The position numbers were made by a program, and so were the translations under genes. Shown here piece by piece: positions 17,048-25,356 of a stretch of DNA of 64,000 nt. The DNA is taken from NCBI RefSeq assembly GCF_013322225.1, contig NZ_JAAMFB010000022.1, positions 1 through 64,000 of the forward strand, given 5' to 3'. Under the pieces are notes generated by a model. The model was not told the origin of the DNA. It was given only the letters and a program-made list of their open reading frames with translations, and did not search any database. How positions within the stretch are numbered: the first letter of the stretch is position 1; each line of letters begins with the position of its first letter. The stretch is from Agrobacterium larrymoorei. GTDB taxonomy: Bacteria; Pseudomonadota; Alphaproteobacteria; Rhizobiales; Rhizobiaceae.

Positions 17048-17245
17048 ATGTCCAGCTTCACCACCGTTCTTGCGGTCATCGTCATGGGGCTGGTCGTTCT
17101 GGTGCTGATACGAGGGCTGTTCAACATGCTCAAAGGCACCGATGCCAACCGCTCCAACAAGCTTATGCAGCTCCGCCTGCTGCTACAGGCCATCGCCATC
17201 ATCCTCATCATGTTCACGCTGTGGCTGACGGGCGGAGGGCGCTGA
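17048..17245 (+). CDS. Twin-transmembrane HIG1-like small protein
   Basis: This 65-residue protein has two hydrophobic helices (about 5-25 and 44-62) joined by a basic linker with NRSNKLMQLRLLLQ, which fits the HIG1-domain 'twin transmembrane' proteins of alphaproteobacteria. Mitochondrial relatives assist respiratory complexes; the bacterial role is not established. GGGAGG lies ahead of adjacent ATG codons at 17045 and 17048. It ends two bases before the adenosyltransferase start, so the two are cotranscribed. Confidence 0.75.
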   Translation: MSSFTTVLAVIVMGLVVLVLIRGLFNMLKGTDANRSNKLMQLRLLLQAIAIILIMFTLWLTGGGR

Positions 17246-17247
17246 AC

Positions 17248-17835
17248 ATGGTGAAACTCAACAAGATTTACACCCGCACGGGCGATGACGGCACGACAGC
17301 GCTGGTTTCAGGACCGCGCCGCAACAAGCACGATCTTCGCATTGAAAGCTATGGTGATATCGACGAAACAAATTCGGTTATCGGGATTGCTCGTCTTCAT
17401 ACGACAGAGCTGTCGGAACTGGACGCCATGTTGTTCCGCATCCAGAACGATCTCTTCGATTTAGGGGCTGACCTCGCCACTCCCGATGACGGCAAGCCTC
17501 TCTCATACGAACCGCTCAGGATCATCGGCTCACAGGTGACGCGTCTGGAAAGCGAGATCGACGCGCTCAATGAGAACCTCTCTCCATTGAAGTCTTTCGT
17601 ACTGCCGGGTGGCTCCGCCGCAGCAGCCTATTTGCACCTTGCGCGTACCGTCGCGCGGCGTGCGGAGCGCAGAATGGTCGAGCTTGCACATATGGAAGGC
17701 GAAACCGTCAGCGAAGCGGCACTTCAATACGTCAACAGACTGTCGGATTTTCTTTTCGTTGCGGCGCGTTTCGCCAATCATGCCGGGCAATCCGGCATGT
17801 CCGACGTATTATGGGTACCGGGCCAAAATCGCTGA
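17248..17835 (+). CDS. PduO-type cob(I)alamin adenosyltransferase
   Basis: The enzyme moves the adenosyl group of ATP onto cob(I)alamin to make adenosylcobalamin. The 195-residue product has the N-terminal ATP-binding TRTGDDGTTALVSGPRR and the C-terminal RTVARRAERRM helix of the PduO family. It directly follows the HIG1-like gene and precedes a rhomboid protease by 21 bases. cobS and cobT lie 17-20 kb away in the same window. Confidence 0.93.
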   Translation: MVKLNKIYTRTGDDGTTALVSGPRRNKHDLRIESYGDIDETNSVIGIARLHTTELSELDAMLFRIQNDLFDLGADLATPDDGKPLSYEPLRIIGSQVTRLESEIDALNENLSPLKSFVLPGGSAAAAYLHLARTVARRAERRMVELAHMEGETVSEAALQYVNRLSDFLFVAARFANHAGQSGMSDVLWVPGQNR

Positions 17836-17856
17836 AAAGATACGAGGTCGCCATCC

Positions 17857-18540
17857 ATGTTCATCCCGTTGCATGATGCGAACTCGCTCAAGCACATCAA
17901 GCTGCAATATGTCACGCTGTCGCTGATCGGCGTCAATGTTCTCGTCTGGCTGCTGGCTGGCGCATTTTCCAGCGAAGAACAGGCCAGCGCCGCCGTTCTG
18001 GGTCTGGGCTTCATTCCCGCGGTCGTCTTCGACTATGCGGTGCTGGATGAAGCTTTCCGGATCGTACCGACAGACAGCACCATTTTCACATATGCCTTTC
18101 TCCACCTCAGCTTCTGGCACCTGGCTTCGAACATGGTGTTTCTGTGGGTGTTTGGAGACAATGTGGAGGATGCCTTGGGCCATCTGCGTTTCCTGATCTT
18201 CTATCTTGCCTGCGCCGCCGCCGGAGCGCTTTTCCACGGTCTGATCGCGCCATCATCCGAAGGGCCGCTGATCGGTGCGTCCGGGGCCGTGTCCGGCATC
18301 GTCGCCGCCTACCTGTTGCTGCACCCGAAAGTTCGCGTGTGGGTTCTCGTTTTCATGCGTATTCCGATTCCCCTTCCCGCGTTCATTCCACTGGCGTTGT
18401 GGGTCGGTCAGCAGTTTTTCATGCTGCTCTTCTCGGCGGAAGAAAGCGTTTCCTGGGCCGCCCATGTCGGCGGCATATTTGCTGGGGTATTGCTCGTGCT
18501 TTTCTTCCGCAGACCCGGCGTCCCGCTGTTTGACCGGTAG
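17857..18540 (+). CDS. Rhomboid family intramembrane serine protease
   Basis: The 227-residue protein has six membrane helices. The catalytic dyad is seen as serine in GASGAVSG (about residue 142) and histidine in AAHVGGIFAGV (about 203). The amphipathic FLHLSFWHLASNMVFLWVFG segment, typical of rhomboids, precedes them. It is likely the last gene of the HIG1-pduO-rhomboid operon. Substrates are unknown. Confidence 0.9.
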   Translation: MFIPLHDANSLKHIKLQYVTLSLIGVNVLVWLLAGAFSSEEQASAAVLGLGFIPAVVFDYAVLDEAFRIVPTDSTIFTYAFLHLSFWHLASNMVFLWVFGDNVEDALGHLRFLIFYLACAAAGALFHGLIAPSSEGPLIGASGAVSGIVAAYLLLHPKVRVWVLVFMRIPIPLPAFIPLALWVGQQFFMLLFSAEESVSWAAHVGGIFAGVLLVLFFRRPGVPLFDR

Positions 18541-18814
18541 ATCGTGACGCCGAGGGCGGTTGAGCATAAAAATCAAGGGCCACAGAGCACTCTCGTGTCG
18601 CAAACGGAACGACCTTACGACCGCATTCAGTGAAAATTACTCGAAGGGTCAGTATTTACGTTCACGTCCACGTAAGATATCCCCGCCGTGCATGGCATTA
18701 TGAACATTGCTCCGTTGAAATCGGGGTAAAAATGCGTATCCATGTCGCAACTTGATTTATCAGGAGGACCGTTCGGCGTTCCGCTTACGGTCAGGAGTTG
18801 AAAGAAGGCTGTCG
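18541..18814 (+). promoter_or_regulatory. Upstream region of etfBA with a palindromic candidate operator
   Basis: These 274 bases hold the etfBA promoter. The notable element is the dyad TTACGT (18656-18661) and ACGTAA (18670-18675) separated by eight bases, with a further ACGT in the centre. The layout recalls MerR-family operators such as LiuR sites, which control branched-chain acid breakdown and sometimes etfBA in proteobacteria; this is inference. Nothing else stands out. Confidence 0.4.
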
Positions 18815-19561
18815 ATGAAAATTCTCGTGCCCGTTAAGCGTGTGGTGGACTACAACGTGAAGATCCGCGTAAAGGCGGATGGTTCCGGCGTTGAGCTTGC
18901 CAACGTCAAGATGTCGATGAACCCGTTCGATGAGATTTCGGTCGAGGAAGCCCTTCGCCTGAAAGAAGCGGGCAAGGCGGAAGAGGTGGTCGTCGTTTCC
19001 ATCGGCCCTGCCAAGGCGGAAGAAACGCTGCGCACAGCCCTTGCCATGGGTGCCGACCGCGCCATCCTCATCGAAACCGATGAGGCGGTCGAACCGCTCG
19101 CCGTTGCCAAGCTGCTGAAGGGCGTCGTCGAGACGGAAGCCCCGGGTCTCGTCATCGTCGGTAAGCAGGCAATCGATGACGATTCGAACCAGACGGGACA
19201 GATGCTCGCCGCACTTCTTGGCTGGGGCCAGGGCACATTTGCGTCGAAGGTCGAACCATCCGATAGCAAGGTTGCCGTGACCCGCGAAGTCGATGGCGGT
19301 TTGCAGACGGTCGAGCTGAAACTTCCTGCGGTCGTCACCACCGACCTGCGCCTCAACGAGCCGCGCTACGCGTCCTTGCCAAACATCATGAAGGCGAAGA
19401 AGAAGCCGCTCGACAAGAAGTCGCCTGCCGACTTCGGCGTCGATATCGCACCACGCCTCAAGGTTCTGAAGACCGAAGAGCCCGCTGGCCGCAAGGCTGG
19501 CGTCAAGGTTGGTTCCGTTGCCGAGCTGGTATCGAAGCTCAAGGCCGACGGCATCCTCTAA
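18815..19561 (+). CDS. etfB: Electron transfer flavoprotein, beta subunit
   Basis: ETF takes electrons from acyl-CoA and other dehydrogenases and delivers them to ETF:quinone oxidoreductase. This 248-residue subunit binds AMP. The start [20 protein letters not shown] and the [21 protein letters not shown] signature are diagnostic. I use the ATG at 18815, which fits the family start; the frame is open 21 codons further upstream. etfA follows 24 bases downstream and a dehydrogenase gene follows after the terminator. Confidence 0.97.
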   Translation: MKILVPVKRVVDYNVKIRVKADGSGVELANVKMSMNPFDEISVEEALRLKEAGKAEEVVVVSIGPAKAEETLRTALAMGADRAILIETDEAVEPLAVAKLLKGVVETEAPGLVIVGKQAIDDDSNQTGQMLAALLGWGQGTFASKVEPSDSKVAVTREVDGGLQTVELKLPAVVTTDLRLNEPRYASLPNIMKAKKKPLDKKSPADFGVDIAPRLKVLKTEEPAGRKAGVKVGSVAELVSKLKADGIL

Positions 19562-19585
19562 GGAAAGCGAAAGGGAGATTTCAAC

Positions 19586-20515
19586 ATGGCCATTCTTCTT
19601 CTGGCAGAACACGACAACGCAACCCTTTCCGACCAGACGGCAAAGACGCTTACTGCGGCCAGCCAAATTGGCGGCGATGTGACTGTTCTGGTCGCAGGCT
19701 CCGGTGCCAAGGCTGCTGCGGATGAGGCCGCAAAGCTCTCCGGCGTTTCCAAGGTACTTCTGGCTGACGATGCATCCTACGCCAACCAGCTGGCAGAGCC
19801 ACTGGCTGCACTTCTGGTTTCGCTTGCGGCATCGCATGACGTCATCATCGCGCCTGCGACCGCATCGGCCAAGAACGTTCTGCCCCGCGTCGCAGCCCTG
19901 CTCGATGTCGCGCAGGTTTCGGAAATCACCGAAGTCGTCTCTGCCGACACGTTCAAGCGTCCGATTTACGCCGGCAACGCCATTCAGACCGTTCAGGCAA
20001 CCGATGCCAAGAAAGTCATTACGGTTCGGACCGCTTCCTTCGCACCGGCCCCGGCTGGCGGTTCTGCTTCTGTCGAAACCGTTTCGGCAGCTGAAAACCC
20101 CGGCGTGTCGTCCTTCGTTTCGGATGCGCTGGCTTCGTCCGACCGTCCTGAGCTGACCTCCGCCAAGATCATCATTTCCGGCGGTCGCGCACTCGGCTCT
20201 TCCGACAAGTTCAAGGAAGTCATCCTGCCGGTGGCAGACAAGCTCGGTGCTGCCGTTGGCGCATCCCGCGCTGCCGTCGATGCCGGTTACGCTCCGAATG
20301 ACTGGCAGGTTGGTCAGACCGGTAAGGTCGTTGCGCCGCAGCTTTATATCGCCGCAGGTATTTCCGGCGCTATCCAGCACCTTGCAGGCATGAAAGACTC
20401 GAAGGTCATCGTCGCCATCAACAAGGACGAGGAAGCGCCGATTTTCCAGGTTGCCGATTACGGGCTCGTCGCAGACCTTTTCGAAGCCCTGCCGGAACTC
20501 GAAAAAGCAATCTGA
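19586..20515 (+). CDS. etfA: Electron transfer flavoprotein, alpha subunit
   Basis: The 309-residue FAD-binding subunit pairs with EtfB. The FAD domain is visible in the C-terminal half, with SGGRALGS, the [12 protein letters not shown] stretch, [15 protein letters not shown] and the end segment [19 protein letters not shown]. Length is normal. An AAGGGAGA ribosome-binding site precedes the ATG and a strong terminator follows. Confidence 0.97.
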   Translation: MAILLLAEHDNATLSDQTAKTLTAASQIGGDVTVLVAGSGAKAAADEAAKLSGVSKVLLADDASYANQLAEPLAALLVSLAASHDVIIAPATASAKNVLPRVAALLDVAQVSEITEVVSADTFKRPIYAGNAIQTVQATDAKKVITVRTASFAPAPAGGSASVETVSAAENPGVSSFVSDALASSDRPELTSAKIIISGGRALGSSDKFKEVILPVADKLGAAVGASRAAVDAGYAPNDWQVGQTGKVVAPQLYIAAGISGAIQHLAGMKDSKVIVAINKDEEAPIFQVADYGLVADLFEALPELEKAI

Positions 20516-20529
20516 TAACCTCAAACATC

Positions 20530-20568
20530 AAAGCGGCGCGTTTTTCCAAATGCGCCGCTTTCGTTTTT
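20530..20568 (+). terminator. Terminator of etfBA
   Basis: The ten-base arms AAAGCGGCGC and GCGCCGCTTT enclose a 12-base loop, followed by CGTTTTT. It is a classical intrinsic terminator. Confidence 0.88.
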
Positions 20569-20637
20569 CGACAATATGCGTAACATCGTGTTCCCGATGC
20601 GGCGCGCATCGATAGAGACTTGACAGGAGAACTACGC

Positions 20638-21519
20638 ATGACCGCCCCAATCAAAACAATCGGTGTTATCGGAGCCGGTCAGATGGGCTGCGGCATCGCG
20701 CATGTTTCGGCCTTGGCTGGATACAAGGTTCATATTTACGATCTCTCGAAGGATCGGATCGAGGCCGGACTTGCAACCATCAACGGCAATCTTGCGCGTC
20801 AGGTCAGCAACGGCAAGCTTGAGGATGACGCCCGCAAGTCAGCGCTTGGTCTCATTGCCGGTTCCTCCGACCTGAACGATCTGGCCGCGATGGACCTCGT
20901 GATCGAGGCGGCAACCGAGCACGAAGAAACCAAGCGCAAGATTTACGCGCAGGTCTGCCCCGTCTTAAAGCCGGAAGCCCTGCTTGCAACGAATACGTCC
21001 TCACTCTCCATAACCCGCCTTGCCTCGGCAACCGACCGCCCAGAACAGTTCATGGGTATTCACTTCATGAACCCGGTTCCGGTGATGAAGCTTGTCGAAT
21101 TGGTTCGCGGCATCGCGACAGGCGAAAAAACTTTCGAAGCCGCCAAGGATTATGTCCGCTCGCTCGACAAGGCGATCACGGTTGCGGAAGATTTCCCGGC
21201 CTTCATCGTCAACCGCATCCTGCTGCCGATGATCAACGAGGCGATCTACACGCTGTATGAGGGTGTCGGCACCGTCGAAGCCATCGACACCGCCATGAAG
21301 CTCGGCGCAAACCACCCGATGGGCCCGCTGCAACTGGCGGACTTCATCGGTCTCGACACCTGTTTGTCGATCATGCAGGTGCTGCATGACGGTCTGGCCG
21401 ACAGCAAGTACCGCCCCTGCCCACTTCTCGTCAAATATGTCGAAGCCGGATGGCTGGGCCGCAAGTCCGGTCGCGGCTTCTACGATTATCGCGGCGAAGT
21501 GCCGGTTCCGACGCGCTGA
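20638..21519 (+). CDS. 3-hydroxybutyryl-CoA dehydrogenase
   Basis: The 293-residue NAD(P)-dependent enzyme interconverts acetoacetyl-CoA and 3-hydroxybutyryl-CoA (or longer 3-hydroxyacyl-CoAs). The Rossmann motif is GVIGAGQMGCGIAH at residues 8-21. The catalytic histidine lies in MGIHFMNPVPVMKLVEL, and the C-terminal domain has NRILLPMINEAIYTLYEG. The ATG at 20638 has AGGAGA upstream. Its place after etfBA suggests a shared role in short-chain acyl-CoA or polyhydroxybutyrate metabolism. Confidence 0.93.
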   Translation: MTAPIKTIGVIGAGQMGCGIAHVSALAGYKVHIYDLSKDRIEAGLATINGNLARQVSNGKLEDDARKSALGLIAGSSDLNDLAAMDLVIEAATEHEETKRKIYAQVCPVLKPEALLATNTSSLSITRLASATDRPEQFMGIHFMNPVPVMKLVELVRGIATGEKTFEAAKDYVRSLDKAITVAEDFPAFIVNRILLPMINEAIYTLYEGVGTVEAIDTAMKLGANHPMGPLQLADFIGLDTCLSIMQVLHDGLADSKYRPCPLLVKYVEAGWLGRKSGRGFYDYRGEVPVPTR

Positions 21520-21521
21520 AT

Positions 21522-22193
21522 TTACTTGGCGGGGGCGGCCGCAGCCACGAGCGCCTTCGCGTCTTCGCTATCCCATGCCGCAGGGCCGTTCATGGAGGCC
21601 AGCAGGCAGCCCTTGTCATCGATGAGCAGAGTTGCCGGAAGGCCGAAGGCGAGGCCTTCCTTTTTCAGCGCATTGAATACGCCCATCGAGCTATCGCGAT
21701 AAAGCTTGAGCGAGTCGATCTTGTACTCGCTCATGAAAGCCTTCGGCTTTTCATCTGCACCCGTATCGATGTTGACGGTGACGACCTCAAAATTGCCGCC
21801 GCCCTTTTCCTTTTCAAGCGCGTTCAAGGCGGGCATTTCTTCGCGACAGGGTACGCACCATGTCGCCCACAGGTTCAGAAGCACCGTCTTGCCTTTGAGA
21901 TCGGCTTGCGTCATCGCCATGCCGTCCGGTCCCTTGAAAGAGAGAGAAATGACGCGCGGCGTGTCGGCAGCGGACATGGCAGCGACCTGCCCTTTCAGGA
22001 AGGGCTTGAGCGACGCGATCCGCTCGCCTGCACCTTCACATAAAGCCGCATCGGCCACCGCTACCCCTTGAACCTGACCTTCAGACCCAATATGCCTGAG
22101 CAACACCACTCCCCCACCGCTGAAGATGCCGGCGATGGCGGCAATTGCAACAAGTCTGGCGGACGGAAGCCTGAATGGCCTTTTTTCTGTCAT
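21522..22193 (-). CDS. tlpA: Thiol:disulfide interchange protein, TlpA family
   Basis: This 223-residue membrane-anchored thioredoxin acts in the periplasm, where TlpA reduces cysteines for cytochrome oxidase assembly. An N-terminal anchor lies at residues 13-35, followed by a thioredoxin domain with active site [13 protein letters not shown] (CVPC). I use the ATG at 22193 (MTEKRPF); the frame continues seven codons upstream. It is divergent from argH with only 24 bases between the two starts, a tight divergent promoter arrangement, and its 3' end touches the hydroxyacyl-CoA dehydrogenase gene. Confidence 0.9.
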   Translation of the reverse strand: MTEKRPFRLPSARLVAIAAIAGIFSGGGVVLLRHIGSEGQVQGVAVADAALCEGAGERIASLKPFLKGQVAAMSAADTPRVISLSFKGPDGMAMTQADLKGKTVLLNLWATWCVPCREEMPALNALEKEKGGGNFEVVTVNIDTGADEKPKAFMSEYKIDSLKLYRDSSMGVFNALKKEGLAFGLPATLLIDDKGCLLASMNGPAAWDSEDAKALVAAAAPAK

Positions 22194-22217
22194 CGAATAC
22201 TCCAGGGCACGCATATT

Positions 22218-23618
22218 ATGGCTGACGGCACCGAACAGAAATCCTCCAACCAGATGTGGGGCGGACGTTTCGCTTCCGGTCCTTCTGCCATCATGGAAGA
22301 GATAAATGCCTCCATCGGCTTCGACAAGAAGCTTTACGCTCAGGATATCCGCGGCTCAGTGGCGCATGCGACGATGCTTGCCGCAAAAGGCATTATTTCC
22401 GCAGAAGATAAAGACAAAATCATCGAAGGCCTGAACACGATCCTGTCAGAGATCGAGGCTGGCACCTTCGAGTTTTCCCGCAAGCTCGAAGACATTCACA
22501 TGAATATCGAGGCGCGCCTCGCAAACCTCATCGGACCTGCCGCCGGTCGCCTGCATACGGCCCGCTCGCGCAACGATCAGGTGGCGCTCGATTTCCGTCT
22601 CTGGGTGAAGGAAGAGCTTCAGAAGACCGAAGCCATGCTGAGCGCGCTGATCACGGCCTTTCTGGACCGCGCCGAGCAGCATGCCGATACGGTCATGCCT
22701 GGTTTCACCCATTTGCAGACGGCCCAGCCCGTCACTTTCGGTCATCACTGCATGGCCTATGTCGAAATGTTCGGTCGTGACCGCGCCCGCGTTCGCCACG
22801 CCATCGAGCATCTGGATGAGAGCCCGATCGGTGCTGCTGCACTTGCGGGTACCGGTTACCCGATCGATCGCCACATGACGGCAAGCGCTCTGGGCTTCCG
22901 CGAACCGACCCGCAACTCCATCGATACGGTTTCGGATCGCGATTTTGCGCTGGAATTCCTCTCCATCGCCTCTATCTGCGCCACGCATCTGTCGCGTCTG
23001 GCGGAAGAAATCGTCATCTGGTCGACACCGCAATTCGGCTTCATCCGCCTGTCGGACGCTTTCTCCACCGGCTCGTCCATCATGCCGCAGAAGAAAAACC
23101 CTGATGCCGCCGAACTGGTTCGCGCCAAGACCGGTCGTATCAACGGTTCGCTGATCGCGCTTCTGACGGTGATGAAAGGCCTGCCGCTTGCCTATTCCAA
23201 GGATATGCAGGAAGACAAGGAACAGGTCTTCGATGCAGCAGAAAGCCTAGAACTCGCAATCGCCGCGATGACCGGCATGATCAGCGATCTGGAAGTCCGT
23301 GTCGACAGGATGCGCGCCGCTGCCGGTTCAGGCTATTCCACCGCAACCGATCTCGCTGACTGGCTTGTGCGTGAAGCAGGTTTGCCCTTCCGCGATGCCC
23401 ACCACGCCACCGGCCACGCGGTCGCACTTGCGGAGAAAAAGGGCTGCGATCTTGCCGATCTTTCGCTTGAAGAATTGCAGGGCATCAACTCCGCTATCAC
23501 CGCAGGCGTTTTCGATGTGCTGTCGGTCGAAGCCTCGGTTGCCAGCCGCACCAGTTTCGGTGGCACCGCGCCGTCAGAAGTGCGCAAGCAGATCGCCTGG
23601 TGGCGGGCGAAGAACTGA
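22218..23618 (+). CDS. argH: Argininosuccinate lyase
   Basis: ArgH splits argininosuccinate into arginine and fumarate, the last step of arginine synthesis. The 466-residue product has the fumarase-superfamily signature [12 protein letters not shown], the [10 protein letters not shown] block and the [16 protein letters not shown] catalytic histidine segment. I use the ATG at 22218 ([18 protein letters not shown]), which fits the family; the frame is open 50 codons upstream across the tlpA 5' end. argH is followed by a terminator and then by lptM-lysA. Confidence 0.97.
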   Translation: MADGTEQKSSNQMWGGRFASGPSAIMEEINASIGFDKKLYAQDIRGSVAHATMLAAKGIISAEDKDKIIEGLNTILSEIEAGTFEFSRKLEDIHMNIEARLANLIGPAAGRLHTARSRNDQVALDFRLWVKEELQKTEAMLSALITAFLDRAEQHADTVMPGFTHLQTAQPVTFGHHCMAYVEMFGRDRARVRHAIEHLDESPIGAAALAGTGYPIDRHMTASALGFREPTRNSIDTVSDRDFALEFLSIASICATHLSRLAEEIVIWSTPQFGFIRLSDAFSTGSSIMPQKKNPDAAELVRAKTGRINGSLIALLTVMKGLPLAYSKDMQEDKEQVFDAAESLELAIAAMTGMISDLEVRVDRMRAAAGSGYSTATDLADWLVREAGLPFRDAHHATGHAVALAEKKGCDLADLSLEELQGINSAITAGVFDVLSVEASVASRTSFGGTAPSEVRKQIAWWRAKN

Positions 23619-23647
23619 TCAATCTCACGATAGATCAGCATCACAAG

Positions 23648-23676
23648 AAACAGGGTGCACAAGCGCCCTGTTTTTC
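23648..23676 (+). terminator. Terminator after argH
   Basis: The arms AAACAGGG and CCCTGTTT are followed by further T residues (TTTTTC). It lies 30 bases past the argH stop and before lptM. Confidence 0.78.
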
Positions 23677-23713
23677 GTTATCAGAGATGCAAAGAATTCC
23701 TTTGGACGGGTCC

Positions 23714-23911
23714 ATGCTTTTGAAAACCTCTCGCAGTTTCATTCTTCCTGTCAGCGTGGCGCTTGCCGCTGGCCTTGCTCTTTCCAGCTGTGGCCGCAAA
23801 GGGGATCTCGATCCACCAGGCACTCCGACAGAGCAGCGCAACATCCGCTCGTCGGATGGTAAGGTTGAAAAAACGCCCGAACGCCCTTTCATCCTCGATA
23901 AGCTTTTGTAA
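23714..23911 (+). CDS. lptM: LptM-type small outer-membrane lipoprotein
   Basis: The 65-residue precursor has a signal sequence and a lipobox ending at LALSSC (Cys at about residue 25), followed at once by GRKGDLDPP, the hallmark of the LptM/YifL family. In E. coli, LptM supports oxidative maturation of the LPS transporter LptD. The gene lies directly before lysA, as in many proteobacteria. The ATG at 23714 sits just ahead of a normal signal peptide. Confidence 0.85.
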   Translation: MLLKTSRSFILPVSVALAAGLALSSCGRKGDLDPPGTPTEQRNIRSSDGKVEKTPERPFILDKLL

Positions 23912-23923
23912 CGGACTGTTGCC

Positions 23924-25192
23924 GTGAACCATTTTCATTACATCGACAGCGTTCTCCACGCTGAAAACGTCTCCGTGCCTGAAATCGCTAAAGCTGTTGG
24001 AACGCCTTTCTATATCTATTCCACCGCCACGCTGGAGCGACATTATCAGGTCTTCTCGCAGGCCTTCAGTGATGTCGACGCCATGATCTGCTACGCCATG
24101 AAGGCGAACTCCAACCAGGCCGTTTTGAAGACGCTGGCCAAGCTCGGCGCAGGGATCGACGTGGTGTCCGGCGGCGAGTTGCGCCGTGCGCTCGCGGCAG
24201 GCGTACCTGCCAGCCGCATCATGTTCTCGGGTGTCGGCAAAACCGTTGCGGAAATGGATTTCGCGCTGGAGGCAGGCATTTACTGCTTCAACATCGAATC
24301 CGAACCGGAACTCGAAGTTCTGAACCTTCGCGCCGTAAAGGCGGACAAAAAAGCCCATGTCTCCTTCCGCATCAACCCGGATGTGGACGCCAAGACCCAT
24401 GCCAAGATTTCCACGGGCAAGAAGGAAAACAAGTTCGGCATTTCCTATCAGCGTGCCCGCGCCGTCTATGCCCATGCCGCGACCCTGCCCGGCATCGAAG
24501 TGTCCGGCATCGACATGCACATCGGCAGCCAGATTACCGAATTGCAGCCCTTCGAGGATGCTTTCCGGCTGCTGCGCGAACTGGTGGAATCCTTGCGTAG
24601 TGATGGACACGCCATCAGCCATGTCGATATCGGCGGTGGACTCGGCATTCCCTACAAGGACGACAACAACCCGCCGCCCTTGCCGGATGCCTATGCGCAC
24701 ATCGTCAAGAACGAGCTGAAAAGCCTCAACTGCAAGATCGTCACCGAGCCGGGCCGCCTGATCGTCGGCAATGCCGGAATTCTGGTGACAGAGGTCATCT
24801 ACGTGAAGGATGGCGGTGAAAAGACGTTCGTGATCGTTGACGGCGCTATGAACGATCTCATTCGCCCGACGCTCTACGAAGCTTACCACGGCATTCGGCC
24901 GGTGGTGCTACCTGCCGCCGATGCCCCACGCATCAAGGCCGATGTCGTCGGTCCCGTCTGTGAAACGGGTGACTATCTGGCGCTCGATCGGGAAATGGCA
25001 ACACCTGAGCCCGGTGATCTGATCGCCGTCAGCTCCGCCGGTGCCTATGGTGCCGTACAGGCCGGAACCTACAATTCCCGCCTGCTGGTGCCGGAAGTGC
25101 TGGTCAATGGCGACCAGTTCCACGTCATCCGCCCGCGCGGGACCTATGAGGAATTGATTGCCCTCGATTCCGTCCCTGCCTGGCTGGATTGA
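23924..25192 (+). CDS. lysA: Diaminopimelate decarboxylase
   Basis: LysA makes L-lysine from meso-diaminopimelate. The 422-residue product is a PLP enzyme of fold type III: the PLP lysine lies in ICYAMKANSNQAVL (about residue 62), the glycine loop is VDIGGGLGIPY, and the GPVCETGDYLA segment carries the active-site cysteine and neighbours. The start is a GTG at 23924, 12 bases after the lptM stop, so the two are cotranscribed. Confidence 0.96.
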   Translation: MNHFHYIDSVLHAENVSVPEIAKAVGTPFYIYSTATLERHYQVFSQAFSDVDAMICYAMKANSNQAVLKTLAKLGAGIDVVSGGELRRALAAGVPASRIMFSGVGKTVAEMDFALEAGIYCFNIESEPELEVLNLRAVKADKKAHVSFRINPDVDAKTHAKISTGKKENKFGISYQRARAVYAHAATLPGIEVSGIDMHIGSQITELQPFEDAFRLLRELVESLRSDGHAISHVDIGGGLGIPYKDDNNPPPLPDAYAHIVKNELKSLNCKIVTEPGRLIVGNAGILVTEVIYVKDGGEKTFVIVDGAMNDLIRPTLYEAYHGIRPVVLPAADAPRIKADVVGPVCETGDYLALDREMATPEPGDLIAVSSAGAYGAVQAGTYNSRLLVPEVLVNGDQFHVIRPRGTYEELIALDSVPAWLD

Positions 25193-25210
25193 ACCACTGA
25201 GCGATCACAA

Positions 25211-25257
25211 TTAGGCGAAGATGCCTAAAAAATGAGGGCGAGCAGAGGCTTGCCCTC
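25211..25257. terminator. Paired hairpins after lysA
   Basis: TTAGGC/GCCTAA (25211-25228) is followed by GAGGGC/GCCCTC (25234-25257). A run of A separates them, so the second hairpin is followed by a T tract only on the minus strand. Together they probably help end lysA transcripts, but neither is a textbook plus-strand terminator. Confidence 0.4.
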
Positions 25258-25356
25258 GTCTTCGCCATAAACAATGTTATCGTGCCCATTGCGGCACTGA
25301 ACGTTTCCGGTTGCGGGAGCTATAAAAACGTGTGGCCAGACCGGGAGAACGGATTG

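Noticed and set aside
18791-20524. 577-codon open frame on the minus strand across etfBA
   Set aside because: It is antisense to two certain genes and its Cys/Arg/Asp-rich product resembles the usual mirror of GC-rich coding sequence.
23681-24889. 402-codon open frame antisense to lptM-lysA
   Set aside because: Mirror frame; lysA and lptM have strong motifs on the plus strand.
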